Part shown: positions 18,724 to 28,700 of the stretch, piece by piece
Position numbering within the stretch: the stretch's first letter is position 1
How the letters are laid out: the number at the start of each line of letters is the position of its first letter
The notes under the pieces: generated by a model
Seen by the model: only the letters and a program-made list of their open reading frames with translations
The model's database searches: none
What the model was told of the DNA's origin: nothing
NCBI GenBank assembly: GCA_964512995.1
Contig: CAZELM010000025.1
Location: 1 to 64,000 of the forward strand
DNA length: 64,000 nucleotides
Origin: CAZELM01 sp964512995
GTDB taxonomy: Bacteria; CSSED10-310
Direction: 5' to 3'
Translations under genes and position numbers: made by a program

Positions 18724-20769
18724 ATGGTGTTAGACAATGTGGACAGGAAGGCGTTAGATCATTTCAGGGGATATGTCGTAAGAAAAGATCTAGCCTTAAA
18801 AATAAAAGGAGGGGCAAACGTTCCCGCATTTGTGCTTGAGTATTTATTGGCAAATAGCTGCAGCACGGAGGATGAGACGAAAATCAGTGAAGGAATGGAT
18901 AACGTAAAAAAGATCCTCCGCGATCATTACGTAAATCCGGAAGAAAGCAACCTGATACAATCAAAACTTCGTGAAAAAGGCCGCTATAAAATCATCGATA
19001 AAATAATGGTGGATCTGGATGCGCACCATGACCGATATTGGGCTTCAATCAGCAACAGCAACATTAAAAAAGCAAATATAAGCGATGACCTGGTCAGGCA
19101 TCACGAAAAACTGTTATTGGGAGGAATCTGGGCAATCATCGAAATGGAATACGACCCTCTGATCACCGTTGGCACGACCGTATATCCATTCGTCGTCCGT
19201 GGTATCAGACCCATTCAGCTTTCAAGTTTTGACGGTGAAAAGGTCACAGAAAAGAGAAAAGAGTTTACCAAAGAAGAATGGAAGACGCTCCTTCTCAGAA
19301 GCGCTGGTTATGAACCGAACAGTGAAGGAATTGATAACAGAAAACAAACTCTGCTGTTGATGAGGCTTTTGCCACTTGTAGAAGCCAATTTCAATATGGT
19401 GGAATTGGGTCCTCGATCTTCGGGTAAATCATATATTTATAAAGAAATCACGCCATATGCGTTACTGATTTCAGGCGGACAGGGCACCGTGGCAAAACTC
19501 TTTGTCAACAATACAACCGGACGGGTCGGTTCTGTTGGAGAATGGGATGCGATCTGTTTTGACGAAAGCACTGATAAGCTATTTAAAGATAACGACGCCA
19601 TCCCTCTGATGAAAGATTATATGGAGTCCGGATCGTTTTCCCGAGGCGGTCGGGGGGGTGAGATTGCCGGACATGCTTCGATTATTTATAACGGGAACAT
19701 CAACAAGCCCGTTGAAACCGTATTGCAGACCTCAAATCTATTCAGCCCACTTTCAGACGAGGTCAATCACGACACAGCATTTCTGGACCGGATAAATCTT
19801 TACTTGCCTGGATGGGAGATAACCAAGTTCAGTCCTGAAAATTTTACTGACCATTTTGGATTCAGCACCGATTATTTTTCTGAAATACTAAAATCCCAGC
19901 GCAAAATGACCTACTATGAGGTTCTGGATAAGCATTTTTCACTGGGTCATCACTTAAAGCAACGGGACTCGAAATCCGTTCGGAAAATTGTCTCCGGCTT
20001 GATTAAACTCTTGCATCCGGATGGCAATGTGAGCAAAGAAGATGTTCAGGAGTATATGGTGCTGGGCTTCGAAATGAGAAGACGTGTGAAGGAACAATTG
20101 AAACGCATCGGAGGAATGGAATTCTGGGACACCAACTTCTCGTATATTGACAAAGAGACTCAGGAAGAATTTTTTGTTGGATTACCGGAGGAGCGCGGGA
20201 ATAACCTTATTGAAAAAAATCCCTTGGCACCGGGAGTTTGTTATACTGCAACCAGTGACGGCAATAACATGTCGCTGGTAAAAATCGAGGTGGTTTCGAT
20301 TAAAGGCACCGGGAAGCTGATTGTGACCGGGACGAACAATCAGGAAGTCAAAGAAAACATCAAAAACACATACAATTATTTAAGAGCAAACGAAAAGGGC
20401 ATTCTCAACGAGCAACACTCTTTAAAAAGTTTTGACATCAACATTCAGATTACCAATCTCCTGGGAGCCTACATCAATGAAGGAATCGGGAGTGCAGTAT
20501 TTGTCGCCTTGCTTTCTGCTCTATACAACAAAAACTTGAAAGCGGGATTGGCAGTAGTCGGAAATATTTCGATCGGTGGTGCGATTGAAAGATCGCTCCA
20601 CTTTGCCGACAAAATATCACTTCTGTCTGATAACGGCGCGAAGACCGTTCTTGTTCCGTTGGATAATCTGAACGAGATAACATCACTGCCAGCAAGCGTA
20701 TTGGGAAAAACCGATGTGCCGTTTTACGGAAATAGCCAGATGCTGCTACAGAAAGCCGTGGAGACATAA
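18724..20769 (+). CDS. brxL: BREX Lon-like AAA+ protein BrxL
   Basis: A 681-residue BrxL. The AAA+ part has Walker A GPRSSGKS at about 229-236 and a Walker B-like WDAICFDEST near 275-284. The C-terminal 100 residues are a Lon-protease-like domain: GIGSAVFVALLSAL with the putative nucleophile Ser590, and NGAKTVLVP with Lys640. Known BrxL proteins form ring assemblies that bind DNA and resemble MCM helicases, with a Lon-like fold that may not be proteolytic. It closes the type 1 BREX operon; no further defence gene follows before the tRNA cluster. No clear terminator is visible after the stop. Confidence 0.92.
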   Translation: MVLDNVDRKALDHFRGYVVRKDLALKIKGGANVPAFVLEYLLANSCSTEDETKISEGMDNVKKILRDHYVNPEESNLIQSKLREKGRYKIIDKIMVDLDAHHDRYWASISNSNIKKANISDDLVRHHEKLLLGGIWAIIEMEYDPLITVGTTVYPFVVRGIRPIQLSSFDGEKVTEKRKEFTKEEWKTLLLRSAGYEPNSEGIDNRKQTLLLMRLLPLVEANFNMVELGPRSSGKSYIYKEITPYALLISGGQGTVAKLFVNNTTGRVGSVGEWDAICFDESTDKLFKDNDAIPLMKDYMESGSFSRGGRGGEIAGHASIIYNGNINKPVETVLQTSNLFSPLSDEVNHDTAFLDRINLYLPGWEITKFSPENFTDHFGFSTDYFSEILKSQRKMTYYEVLDKHFSLGHHLKQRDSKSVRKIVSGLIKLLHPDGNVSKEDVQEYMVLGFEMRRRVKEQLKRIGGMEFWDTNFSYIDKETQEEFFVGLPEERGNNLIEKNPLAPGVCYTATSDGNNMSLVKIEVVSIKGTGKLIVTGTNNQEVKENIKNTYNYLRANEKGILNEQHSLKSFDINIQITNLLGAYINEGIGSAVFVALLSALYNKNLKAGLAVVGNISIGGAIERSLHFADKISLLSDNGAKTVLVPLDNLNEITSLPASVLGKTDVPFYGNSQMLLQKAVET

Positions 20770-21467
20770 GAATGGAATCCCCAGAAGCGAAATGATACAA
20801 TTTTTCTTTGTTCAATGCTTGGCGGAGGCGAATGATATTAATCCGGTCTGAGTTTGGATTGCCCTGTGTGCCTTCGGAAACAATCCTGAAGATACCAGGA
20901 TCAACCAGCATGCTCAGTTGATCAGGAACTTACGGATCGAACCCATCTATATTTACATGCTTTCTTTATTATAGGATTCGTTAATGATTTCTACATTGTT
21001 TCCAAAGGAAAATTCTAATAAAAATCCTTTGCATATTCCTGCCGCGAGCACTATTAATTCCTGTGAATCGCGAGCAGAGAATCCGGTGTTGCGAGCAGCT
21101 AAAAGGATACAAAGAAACCGATCATGCATGGGAGTGTCAGTCTGAGTATTGTATGTCAAAGTCTACCAGGAAATATGTCAGACTTGGAATCACCAAATGG
21201 TTAGATAACGCGGTTAGATAACGCACTGGCAGCGGAAGCGGGTCACAAATACACTGGATACAATCCGGTCATTATTCCCCGTCAGTGGGTAAACGTTTGA
21301 ACTCCCTGCCTGAATATAGATTCATTCTTCCAGTCAAGAAACGCGTCATATCTTGAGCAATCAGGAAGGTTAGATAAACCAAGAAAGTTCCGCCAAAAGT
21401 AAGATATAGGTAAGATAACAGGAATTACATTTTTCTCGTACTCTCCCTAACCCCTTGATTTTATTAA
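20770..21467. other. Junction between the BREX island and the tRNA cluster
   Basis: No intact gene is recognised. A 68-codon minus-strand frame (20953-21159) has no motif. A short plus-strand frame beginning at 21153 is cut by an exact 13-base tandem duplication (21199-21224); see findings. Several GTTAGATAA-like words recur between 21199 and 21420. The stretch is a likely right end of the mobile island. Confidence 0.5.
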
Positions 21468-21541
21468 TGCGCCCAGCAAGGCTCGAACTTGCGACCTTTG
21501 GATTCGTAGTCCAACGCTCTATCCAACTGAGCTATGGGCGC
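21468..21541 (-). tRNA. tRNA-Arg (anticodon ACG)
   Basis: On the minus strand a full cloverleaf is readable: acceptor GCGCCCA pairs with TGGGCGC, the D arm contains AGCTCAGTTGGATAGAGC, the anticodon stem TTGGA/TCCAA encloses CTACGAA with anticodon ACG, and the T arm has GTTCGAGCC. The discriminator is A and no CCA is encoded. Its 3' end faces the BREX island, the usual geometry of a tRNA attachment site. Confidence 0.95.
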
Positions 21542-21560
21542 GCCTCCATCTATCATGGAG

Positions 21561-21650
21561 CGGAGAGGGTGGGATTCGAACCCACGGTAGAGTGTTACCC
21601 CTACACTTGCTTAGCAGGCAAGCACCTTCGGCCTACTCGGTCACCTCCCC
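21561..21650 (-). tRNA. tRNA-Ser (anticodon GCT)
   Basis: Class II tRNA of 90 bases on the minus strand. The acceptor GGGGAGG pairs with CCTCTCC with one G-U pair, the anticodon stem CTTGC/GCAAG encloses CTGCTAA with anticodon GCT, and a long variable arm (TGTAGGGGTAACACTCTACC) and the GGTTCGAATCC T arm follow. The discriminator is G. Confidence 0.95.
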
Positions 21651-21663
21651 GGATCATCTATGT

Positions 21664-21753
21664 TGGCGGAGGGAGTAGGATTCGAACCCACGGAACGCGT
21701 AAACGTTCAACGGTTTTCAAGACCGCCGCCTTCAACCGCTCGGCCATCCCTCC
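21664..21753 (-). tRNA. tRNA-Ser (anticodon TGA)
   Basis: Class II tRNA on the minus strand. Acceptor GGAGGGA/TCCCTCC, anticodon loop CTTGAAA with anticodon TGA, and a variable arm GAACGTTTACGCGTTC. Unlike its two neighbours it is followed directly by CCA (21664-21666), which may be encoded or chance. Confidence 0.95.
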
Positions 21754-21841
21754 ATTCTCTTCATCTCCCCATTTTCATCGAAAGACGAAAGCAGTCGATA
21801 TCTACCACGACCCATCAACCCTTGTCAACCTTTTTTCCCGC

Positions 21842-23797
21842 TTAAAACGGCACCCACGGCTCACGAACCACAACCGTATACTTCTCGCTCCAAATTACTC
21901 CCCCATCCTTCATCATCACCTCAAACTGATACCCGATCGTTTTCCCCGTTATCCGTTTACTGGGAATCACCCCCTCAAACTCCCGGCCCCTCACCACGCT
22001 CATCACACCATCGAACGATCCCTTCTTGCTCGTCATCCGGATAACGATCTTTTCTATCTCCCGCTGGCCGCTCACAACAACCCGCAACACCATATCATCC
22101 CCCTGTCGAACGACTTTTGGCACCGTATGCCGGATCACCGTCTCCCGATCCATAAAATCCGCACGATTCTCCACAACCGCATTCTGTTCGGAATATCCCG
22201 ATGGGAGCGGCGTTCCGGTCATTTCCGGAATCACCGTATTCGTCCCGGCAACCACCGATTCCGGGATCGGGATCACCGTAGGCGTATCCGTCGGCTCCGG
22301 AGACGGCGAGGAAGTCCCTGCCGGTGTGCCCGTTGGAGTGGGGGACGGAACCGGAGTTCGCTTCACTGCCCCCGCTGATGTCGGCGATGGTGCGGCCGTG
22401 GAACGCGGGACTTCCGATCTTCGCACATCTTTGATCTTTGGCTCCATGGATGTTTCGGTTTCAGGCAACCGATCCGGAACCGGTGCAGGAGTATCAGACC
22501 GTGCGAGGTTCCCGGAGACCCCCGATGGCGTCACGAGCGCACCTCCCGGAATCGATTCTTCAGATGACAGCGTGGGTATGCCGGACGATGACACCGGAAT
22601 GTTCACCCGTTCGGGTTCTTCGTCCAATCGCGTCCCAACTCCGATCATCTTTCCGGGAGTGGCGGTTGCGATACCGTCGATCGGGAGTGTCAGTTCATGC
22701 GGATTCTTCGTGTCCGGATCTGGAAAATTCTGTCCGGTATAGTAGAGAATCAAGGCTCCCAGTATTCCCGTTCCTATCCCGATCATCACCCAGAGCCACT
22801 TTGTTTTCCGGCGATTCAGAACACGGGTGTGTTCCGGAAAACGAAGCGAATCCGATATCGTATCCGGCAACCGGCCGGCTGGCGGAGTGGCTTTTTGGGG
22901 AGATGTCAGTTGGGCGGTCATCGGGAATGGCGTATCGGGTGGTGTTCCGAGGAGCGATTCCTGGAAGTTTTCAAATGCTCGGATACATGAATCCGGTCGA
23001 TCCTCGGGCTGTTTGGCCAGCATTCCGAGTATGGCAGAGTCGACTGCCGGCGGTAGTGCCGGGATGATGGAACGGGGCGAGTCGGGTTCCCCATGAACGA
23101 TCCGCCACCAGATCTGTGGTTCGGTCTCCCCCCGAAACGCAAACCGGCCGGTCACCAGCTCATAGATTACGCATCCGAACGAAAAAATATCGCCTTTGAA
23201 ACTGCCTTTCTGACCCTGGAAATATTCCGGAGCGGTATAATGATAGGTGCAGACGAGTTTTCCTTCGGATGTCAGCGTGGTCAGATGCGGGGTTTCCATC
23301 CGGGCGATCCCGAAATCCGTGATCTTTACGACCAGATTCGGTGTGATCATGATGTTTTCGGGTTTGATGTCCCGGTGAATGACTCCGTTTTCGTGTGCGT
23401 AATCCAGTGCGGAGGCCACCTGCCGGGTAATCGTGAGAAGCGTACTGAGCGGGATGGCCGTATGCTTCTCCATGAAATGCCGGAGGTTCATGCCCTGGAT
23501 ATATTCCATGCTGATATACGGGAAATCCTGTATCTCACCGATATCGTGAATGATGACAATACCGGGATGGCTGAGTCTGGCAGCGGATTGGGCTTCGCGG
23601 AGCAGCCGTTTGCGGAGCGTATCGGCTCGCTTGGGATCCTGAGCCCGGTCGATGCGGATCGTTTTCAGAGCGATTTCGCGATGCAGCCTGAGATCCCATG
23701 CCAGATAGACGTTCGCCATACCGCCGCTGCCGAGGAGTCGCCGGATCTCAAACCGATCTCCGACACAGTATCCGGCATTGAATGATGGAACATCCAT
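21842..23797 (-). CDS. Membrane-anchored Ser/Thr protein kinase
   Basis: A protein of about 651 residues. Residues 14-285 are a eukaryotic-like Ser/Thr kinase of the PknB kind: glycine loop GSGGMANVY, lysine in IALKTI, catalytic HRDIKPEN near 141-148 and DFG near 161-163. One membrane helix (about 333-353, starting WLWVMIGIGTG) separates the cytoplasmic kinase from an outside part. That part is a low-complexity Pro/Ser/Thr-rich linker (about 360-550) followed by a roughly 100-residue beta-rich C-terminal domain I cannot name, with no PASTA or NHL repeats. Such kinases sense extracellular signals. ATG at 23797 follows GGGAGAAG; a GTG at 23803 is possible. It is a single gene. Confidence 0.9.
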   Translation of the reverse strand: MDVPSFNAGYCVGDRFEIRRLLGSGGMANVYLAWDLRLHREIALKTIRIDRAQDPKRADTLRKRLLREAQSAARLSHPGIVIIHDIGEIQDFPYISMEYIQGMNLRHFMEKHTAIPLSTLLTITRQVASALDYAHENGVIHRDIKPENIMITPNLVVKITDFGIARMETPHLTTLTSEGKLVCTYHYTAPEYFQGQKGSFKGDIFSFGCVIYELVTGRFAFRGETEPQIWWRIVHGEPDSPRSIIPALPPAVDSAILGMLAKQPEDRPDSCIRAFENFQESLLGTPPDTPFPMTAQLTSPQKATPPAGRLPDTISDSLRFPEHTRVLNRRKTKWLWVMIGIGTGILGALILYYTGQNFPDPDTKNPHELTLPIDGIATATPGKMIGVGTRLDEEPERVNIPVSSSGIPTLSSEESIPGGALVTPSGVSGNLARSDTPAPVPDRLPETETSMEPKIKDVRRSEVPRSTAAPSPTSAGAVKRTPVPSPTPTGTPAGTSSPSPEPTDTPTVIPIPESVVAGTNTVIPEMTGTPLPSGYSEQNAVVENRADFMDRETVIRHTVPKVVRQGDDMVLRVVVSGQREIEKIVIRMTSKKGSFDGVMSVVRGREFEGVIPSKRITGKTIGYQFEVMMKDGGVIWSEKYTVVVREPWVPF

Positions 23798-23989
23798 GAT
23801 CACTTCTCCCGGTTCGCCAACCTGAACCGTAATGGTTTGAATCAGGATCGATCCCCGTGACTATTTTATGGCGGTTCGCCCGGTCACTGTCAATCAGGCT
23901 GAAACCAACCTTCGGCCCCTTTCAGGATATCATCCGGTCTGATTATAAACGACAACGCGATCAGATGAAATATCAGGATAGCGTTCTTA

Positions 23990-24240
23990 TTGAACCCGGT
24001 CCTCTGTTCTTTGTTGGGGTAGGTTTCAACCTGGCGAATCTGTTATTGACAATCATAAACGACCGGTGCAGGTTTGAAACCAACCCCTGGCATGGTTCCC
24101 TCACCCCGCCGGCCGTGATGGTGAAACCAGGCACGAAACCGGCAATTGACGCGATCCCCTCACCCCGCCGGCCGTGATCATGGATTGATCCGTACTGTTC
24201 CGGCCGTCGACCCTCTCTCCGGGTCACTGGGTTGGGAGGC
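23990..24240 (+). repeat. Dispersed GC-rich repeat element, copy 1
   Basis: It contains GGTAGGTTTCAACC and CAGGTTTGAAACC segments, two CTCACCCCGCCGGCC boxes, GATTGATCCGTACTGTTCC and GACCCTCTC. Positions 24091-24217 are identical to 24471-24597. Confidence 0.75.
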
Positions 24241-24309
24241 CGTACAGGCTCCGCATGACACTAAATGAAGAAACCTATAAAACGACCGCTCGTGAAGAGG
24301 TTTCTTAGC

Positions 24310-24390
24310 AGAGGGTGAAGAAGGTTTCTGCACAAACACCCTTTCTTCCCTCCTTCTCCCCCCGGGAGAAGGACCGAGGATGAGGGTGGG
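24310..24390. repeat. Dispersed hairpin repeat (CCTTCTCC/GGAGAAGG type)
   Basis: Carries GAGGGTGAAGAAGG, CTGCACAAACA, then CCTTCTCCCCCCGGGAGAAGG and a GAGGATGAGGGTGGG tail. A closely similar order of segments occurs at 34281-34366. Confidence 0.65.
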
Positions 24391-24470
24391 ACTTGGCAGG
24401 CGTCTGTGATGTGTATCCATGAGGATGAGGATTGTCATTCGCAGGCAACGATGATGTACGATGACATCGG

Positions 24471-24720
24471 CATGGTTCCCTCACCCCGCCGGCCGTGATG
24501 GTGAAACCAGGCACGAAACCGGCAATTGACGCGATCCCCTCACCCCGCCGGCCGTGATCATGGATTGATCCGTACTGTTCCGGCCGTCGACCCTCTCCCG
24601 GTCACTGCGTTGGGAGAGGGTAAATTGAAACCCGGTCCCTGTTGGGGTAGGTTTCAACCTGGCGAATCTGTTATTGATAATCATAACAACCGGTGCAGGT
24701 TTGAAACCTACCCTCTGTAC
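24471..24720 (+). repeat. Dispersed GC-rich repeat element, copy 2
   Basis: Its first 127 bases are identical to 24091-24217. After GACCCTCTCCCGG...GGGAGAGGGTAAA it continues with GGTAGGTTTCAACC and CAGGTTTGAAACC, segments that precede the first copy, so order is permuted between copies. The 21-base array starts about 57 bases beyond this element. Confidence 0.75.
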
Positions 24721-24776
24721 TCGTATATTGCTTCCTGAGGTAAATGGAATCGTCGCTATGGTGAAAGTAAGGTCAT

Positions 24777-25205
24777 ACCGGTGAGTGTGATGACCGTTCC
24801 GGTGAATGTGATGATCGCTCCGGTGAGTGTGATGACCGTTCCGGTGAATGTGATGATGGTTCTGGTGAATGTAATGACCGTTCCGGTGAATGTGATGATG
24901 GTTCTGGTGAATGTGATGATCGCTCCGGTGAATGCGATGACCGTTCCGGTGAATGCGATGACCGCTCCGGTGACTGTGATGGCCGCTCACGGTCGATGTG
25001 ATGACCGCTCCGGAGAATGTGAGGATCGTTCCGGTGAATGCGATGAGCGCTTCGGTGAGTGTGATGAGCGCTTCGGTGAATGTGATGATGGTTCTGGTGA
25101 GTGTGATGATGGTTCCGGTGAGTGTGATGATGGTTCCGGTGAATGGTATGACCATTACTGAGAATGCAATGGCCGTTACAGAGAATGCGGTGGCCGTTTC
25201 CGGTG
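24777..25205 (+). repeat. 21-bp imperfect tandem array (about 20 units)
   Basis: Units follow the pattern GTTCCGGTGAATGTGATGACC with scattered changes, for example GCTCCGG for GTTCCGG and GATGATGG for GATGACC. The 21-base period leaves all frames largely open. One unit near 24981-24992 (GGCCGCTCACGG) breaks the register, as does the same unit in the array at 54210-54800. Confidence 0.85.
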
Positions 25206-25426
25206 GACGGGGAATGGATGCGTCCGATCAGATCATCAGACAACGCGCAACCATCGCTGCATTGGCATCGACTGTAAGCAATTCATACGACCTCCCTCGC
25301 CATTCAGAATGTATTGATTCAGTTATTGCCGGGAGTTATTTGAAGGAAACACGTGATTGGTCATGGTAATCTGATGATATCTTCAATGTGCATCAATAAA
25401 ATAAAATCGAAGGTTTTCAGAGTTTC

Positions 25427-25455
25427 TTGACAGTGAATCTTCTCTCGCTTAGACT
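25427..25455 (+). promoter_or_regulatory. Candidate promoter 1 upstream of the beta-helix gene
   Basis: TTGACA (25427-25432), a 17-base spacer, then TAGACT (25450-25455), four of six -10 consensus bases. It lies about 270 bases before the GTG start. Confidence 0.35.
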
Positions 25456-25546
25456 AATATTTGCTGAGGATTCCATGAGGTGCTCAACTGCTCAATCAGT
25501 GCGAAATCGATCATCTCAGTGTCATAAATATTTTTTCTTTTGTCTG

Positions 25547-25575
25547 TTGACAAAAGGATTATTCGGGTTTATCCT
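25547..25575 (+). promoter_or_regulatory. Candidate promoter 2 upstream of the beta-helix gene
   Basis: TTGACA (25547-25552), a 17-base spacer, then TATCCT (25570-25575). It would give an untranslated leader of about 150 bases before the GTG at 25730. It is closer to the gene than the other candidate. Confidence 0.4.
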
Positions 25576-25729
25576 ATTCTGATATTGGCAACGATGTTGG
25601 GAGGAACTTCTGCATGGTAAATGAGCGATATCAAGTGACTCCAAGGTAAATATGTAAATTGGGTTTTTCATCAAGACTGCCCGGTTGAGCAGGTTGCTCA
25701 GCGGGCTCATACGTATAGGAGGAAAAGAC

Positions 25730-28700
25730 GTGTCAGATTTTTGGCGAAAATATTTGATTGCCATGTTCGTTTTAATCACCGCAGTGAGTCTGACTCCTGC
25801 AAACGCGTACGTGAACATTTCAGGAACGATATCATCCGATACAACACTGGGAAAAACCTTCCCGGCAGCGGACGGTATCTACATCGTCACCGGTGATGTC
25901 ACTGTTTCAAACTGTACATTGACCGTTGAGGCCGGGGTTGTCATCAAGTTCGACAACCTGCGGAGCATGTTTATTGGAACTACAACGACACCGGGTACCC
26001 TTCGATGCCAGGGAACCGCAGCCCTTCCGATCACCTTCACCTCCAATCAGGTAACACCGACCCGGGGATACTGGTACAACCTGTATTTTCGGTACACCTC
26101 GGATGCCAGCGTGCTGGATTACACGACGATTCAGTATGGTGGTGGCGCTAACAGTTGTATCGTGTATCTGGAAAACTCCAATGCCACATTCAACAACTGC
26201 AACATCAACAACAGCAGCACGTACGGCATGAGTATCACCGGAGACAGTGCCCCGACGCTGACATCGACCACCATCACGACCAACGCATCGTATGGTGTCT
26301 ACAGCATCAACACATCGTCCCCGACATTCACCAGTTGCACCATCAGCAGCAATGGCAGTTACGGTGTGTATGCCTACACGTCCGGAACACCCTCATTCAC
26401 ATCCTGCGCGATCAATTCCAACACCGGGTACGGCATCTATGGCTATGATGTCACTTGCCGCCTCTCTGCAACCAACTGCTCGTTCCAGAGCAACACAACG
26501 ATTCCGTTGCGGATGGGCGCTAACCGGATCGGTTCCACGTCTGGGAATACGTTTACCAGCAATGGCAGCAACTACATGGAAATCCTGGGTGACACGGTGG
26601 CGGTGGATGCAACCTGGCGCAATCAGGGCATTCCCTACCGGATCATCGGCGAAGTGTACATCCGTGGGATGAACGGCGTGGACTTCATGACCACGGTCAC
26701 CGTTTCTCCGGGAACGGTCGTTCAGTTCAACGACGGCGTCGGACTGACCATTGGTCATGACACCGATCCGAACAATCCGGGATCATTGGTTGCCAACGCC
26801 GCCAGCGCTGATGCGATCATTTTCGAGAATGCATCCTCGAAGTGGAGCGGTTTCTATTTCTCCAATTACACGCATGATTTCTCGACCATTCTCAACAACT
26901 GTATTCTCCGGAACGGTGGCAACGGCCGGCACACCATTCACTGCAACTATGCGGATCCGACGATCACGGCTTGCACCATCACATCGACATCCGGAACCAG
27001 TTCGAACAGCGGTATTTATATGCTCGGATCCACCTCCGCGATGTGGATTTCGAACTGCACAATTTCTCGTTTCGCATCGTATGGAATCTATCCCAATGCC
27101 AGCAGCCCGAACATCGTCGACTGCATCATCGAGAACAACGGCAGTCACGGGATTTACATGTCTGGTGCGTGCACCCCGCTGATTGAGGGCAACACCATCC
27201 GTACAAACAGCGGCTATGGCATCTATTGCGCTGACGCCAGTCAGGGACCCTACATCCAGGACAACATTGTCACTGGTAACACCGCAACGTATACACTGTA
27301 TATATACGCCCGCTACTGCCCGAGAATTATCGGCAATACATGGGATAAGGATCTGTATATCGTCGCTGAGACATTGACACTGGATGCCACCTGGGAAGGT
27401 CAGGCGAAATCAGGCGGCGGTTGGGTTGGGTACTATATGTCCGGTGGTTTCACGGTTTATGCGAAGGACGGTGCGGACCAGGTCACAACGCTGACGCTTC
27501 TGGAAGGTGCCATTCTCCGATTCCCAAGCTGCAACCGGCTGTATATCGGGCATGACTCCGACACCAATTACCCCGGTGGTCTGATCTGCCAGGGAACGGA
27601 AACGAATCCGGTTATTTTCACGAGTCAGAGTACTCCTGTCGGTGCCGCCCAGTGGCTGGGTATTTACTATGCGCGATACGCCAACTCCGCCAAATGCATC
27701 GCAGACTGGACGATCATCGAAGGGGGCTCACAATATTGCAGTTATACATACTATTACTCCGTCCACGCCAACTACTGCAGCCCGACCTTCAACAACTGCA
27801 TCATCCGGTATAACGGCTATTTTGGATTTTACGCAGCCAATGCCTCGCCAGTACTCAACCAATGCCAGGTTTATCAGAGCGGCTGGGAGAATATCTACTG
27901 GGAAACCTGCAACGGAACCATCACAGACAGTGTCATTGCGGACAGCGGTGGCGGGTATGATAATATCCAATTAACAGGGCAGTGCAACACAGTGATCACC
28001 AACAACATCATTTCCTCTGCCGGTTCCTATGGGCTCTATTGCAGCGCGACCAATACCTATCCGACCATCACCGGAAACTCCTTTATCGGAAACGCTGACC
28101 GGCCGATCTACATCTATGCCCGATGTGTCGACAAGATCGGCACCCCATTGAATACCTATCTGTATAATGGGATTGGCGGCGGTCTCGATACGATCTATGT
28201 CGTCGGTGATACGATCAGTGTCGATGCGCTCTGGCTCAATCAATATACCCCGTACTACATTTCCGGCGATGTCAGTGTTATCGGCACGTATGGCACAGAC
28301 AGCATCACCAAACTGACGATTCAGCCCGGTGCGGAACTCAAATTTGGTTCTACATGCGGATTCTGGATCGGCACCAACACATCGACCTCTCCGGGTGGTC
28401 TGATCGCCGTCGGCACCGCCGATGCCCGGATCAAGATGACCGGCTGGTCTGAAAGCGCGGGATATTGGGACGGTGTGTATTACTATCAGTACGGCGGCAG
28501 TTCCAACATGGAATACTGTGATGTGTACTATGGCGGATACAGCAGCAATGAAAACATCTATGTGTATGCTTGTTCACCCACATTCTCCAACTGCAAGTTC
28601 TACTATGGAAGCGGCGGTAACGTATTCGTGACCAACAGCCCGGCAGCCCCGACATTCACCAACTGCGAAATCGCCTACTGCTCTGGTCAGGGTCTCTACA

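Larger units (their letters stand above)
23798..25546. other. Long repeat-rich intergenic tract
   Basis: About 1.7 kb with no convincing gene. It holds two identical 127-base copies of a dispersed element, a further hairpin-type element near 24310-24390, a 21-base tandem array (24777-25205) and a first promoter-like pair near 25427-25455. The open frames here come from the 3n period of the array and from repeats. Confidence 0.7.

Noticed and set aside
21455..22378. Long plus-strand open frame (307 codons)
   Set aside because: It runs across three tRNA genes and the antisense of the kinase gene; its GFEPT-type words are the well-known false product of reading tRNA genes.
24777..25205. Open frames encoding MTVPVNV- or HRNGHHTHR-type repeats
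   Set aside because: The 21-base period keeps all frames open; there is no ribosome site, and a register break inside the array ends the frames. I treat it as non-coding repeat.
24777..25205. CRISPR-like tandem structure
   Set aside because: Units follow each other directly without unique spacers and there are no cas genes; this is a tandem array.
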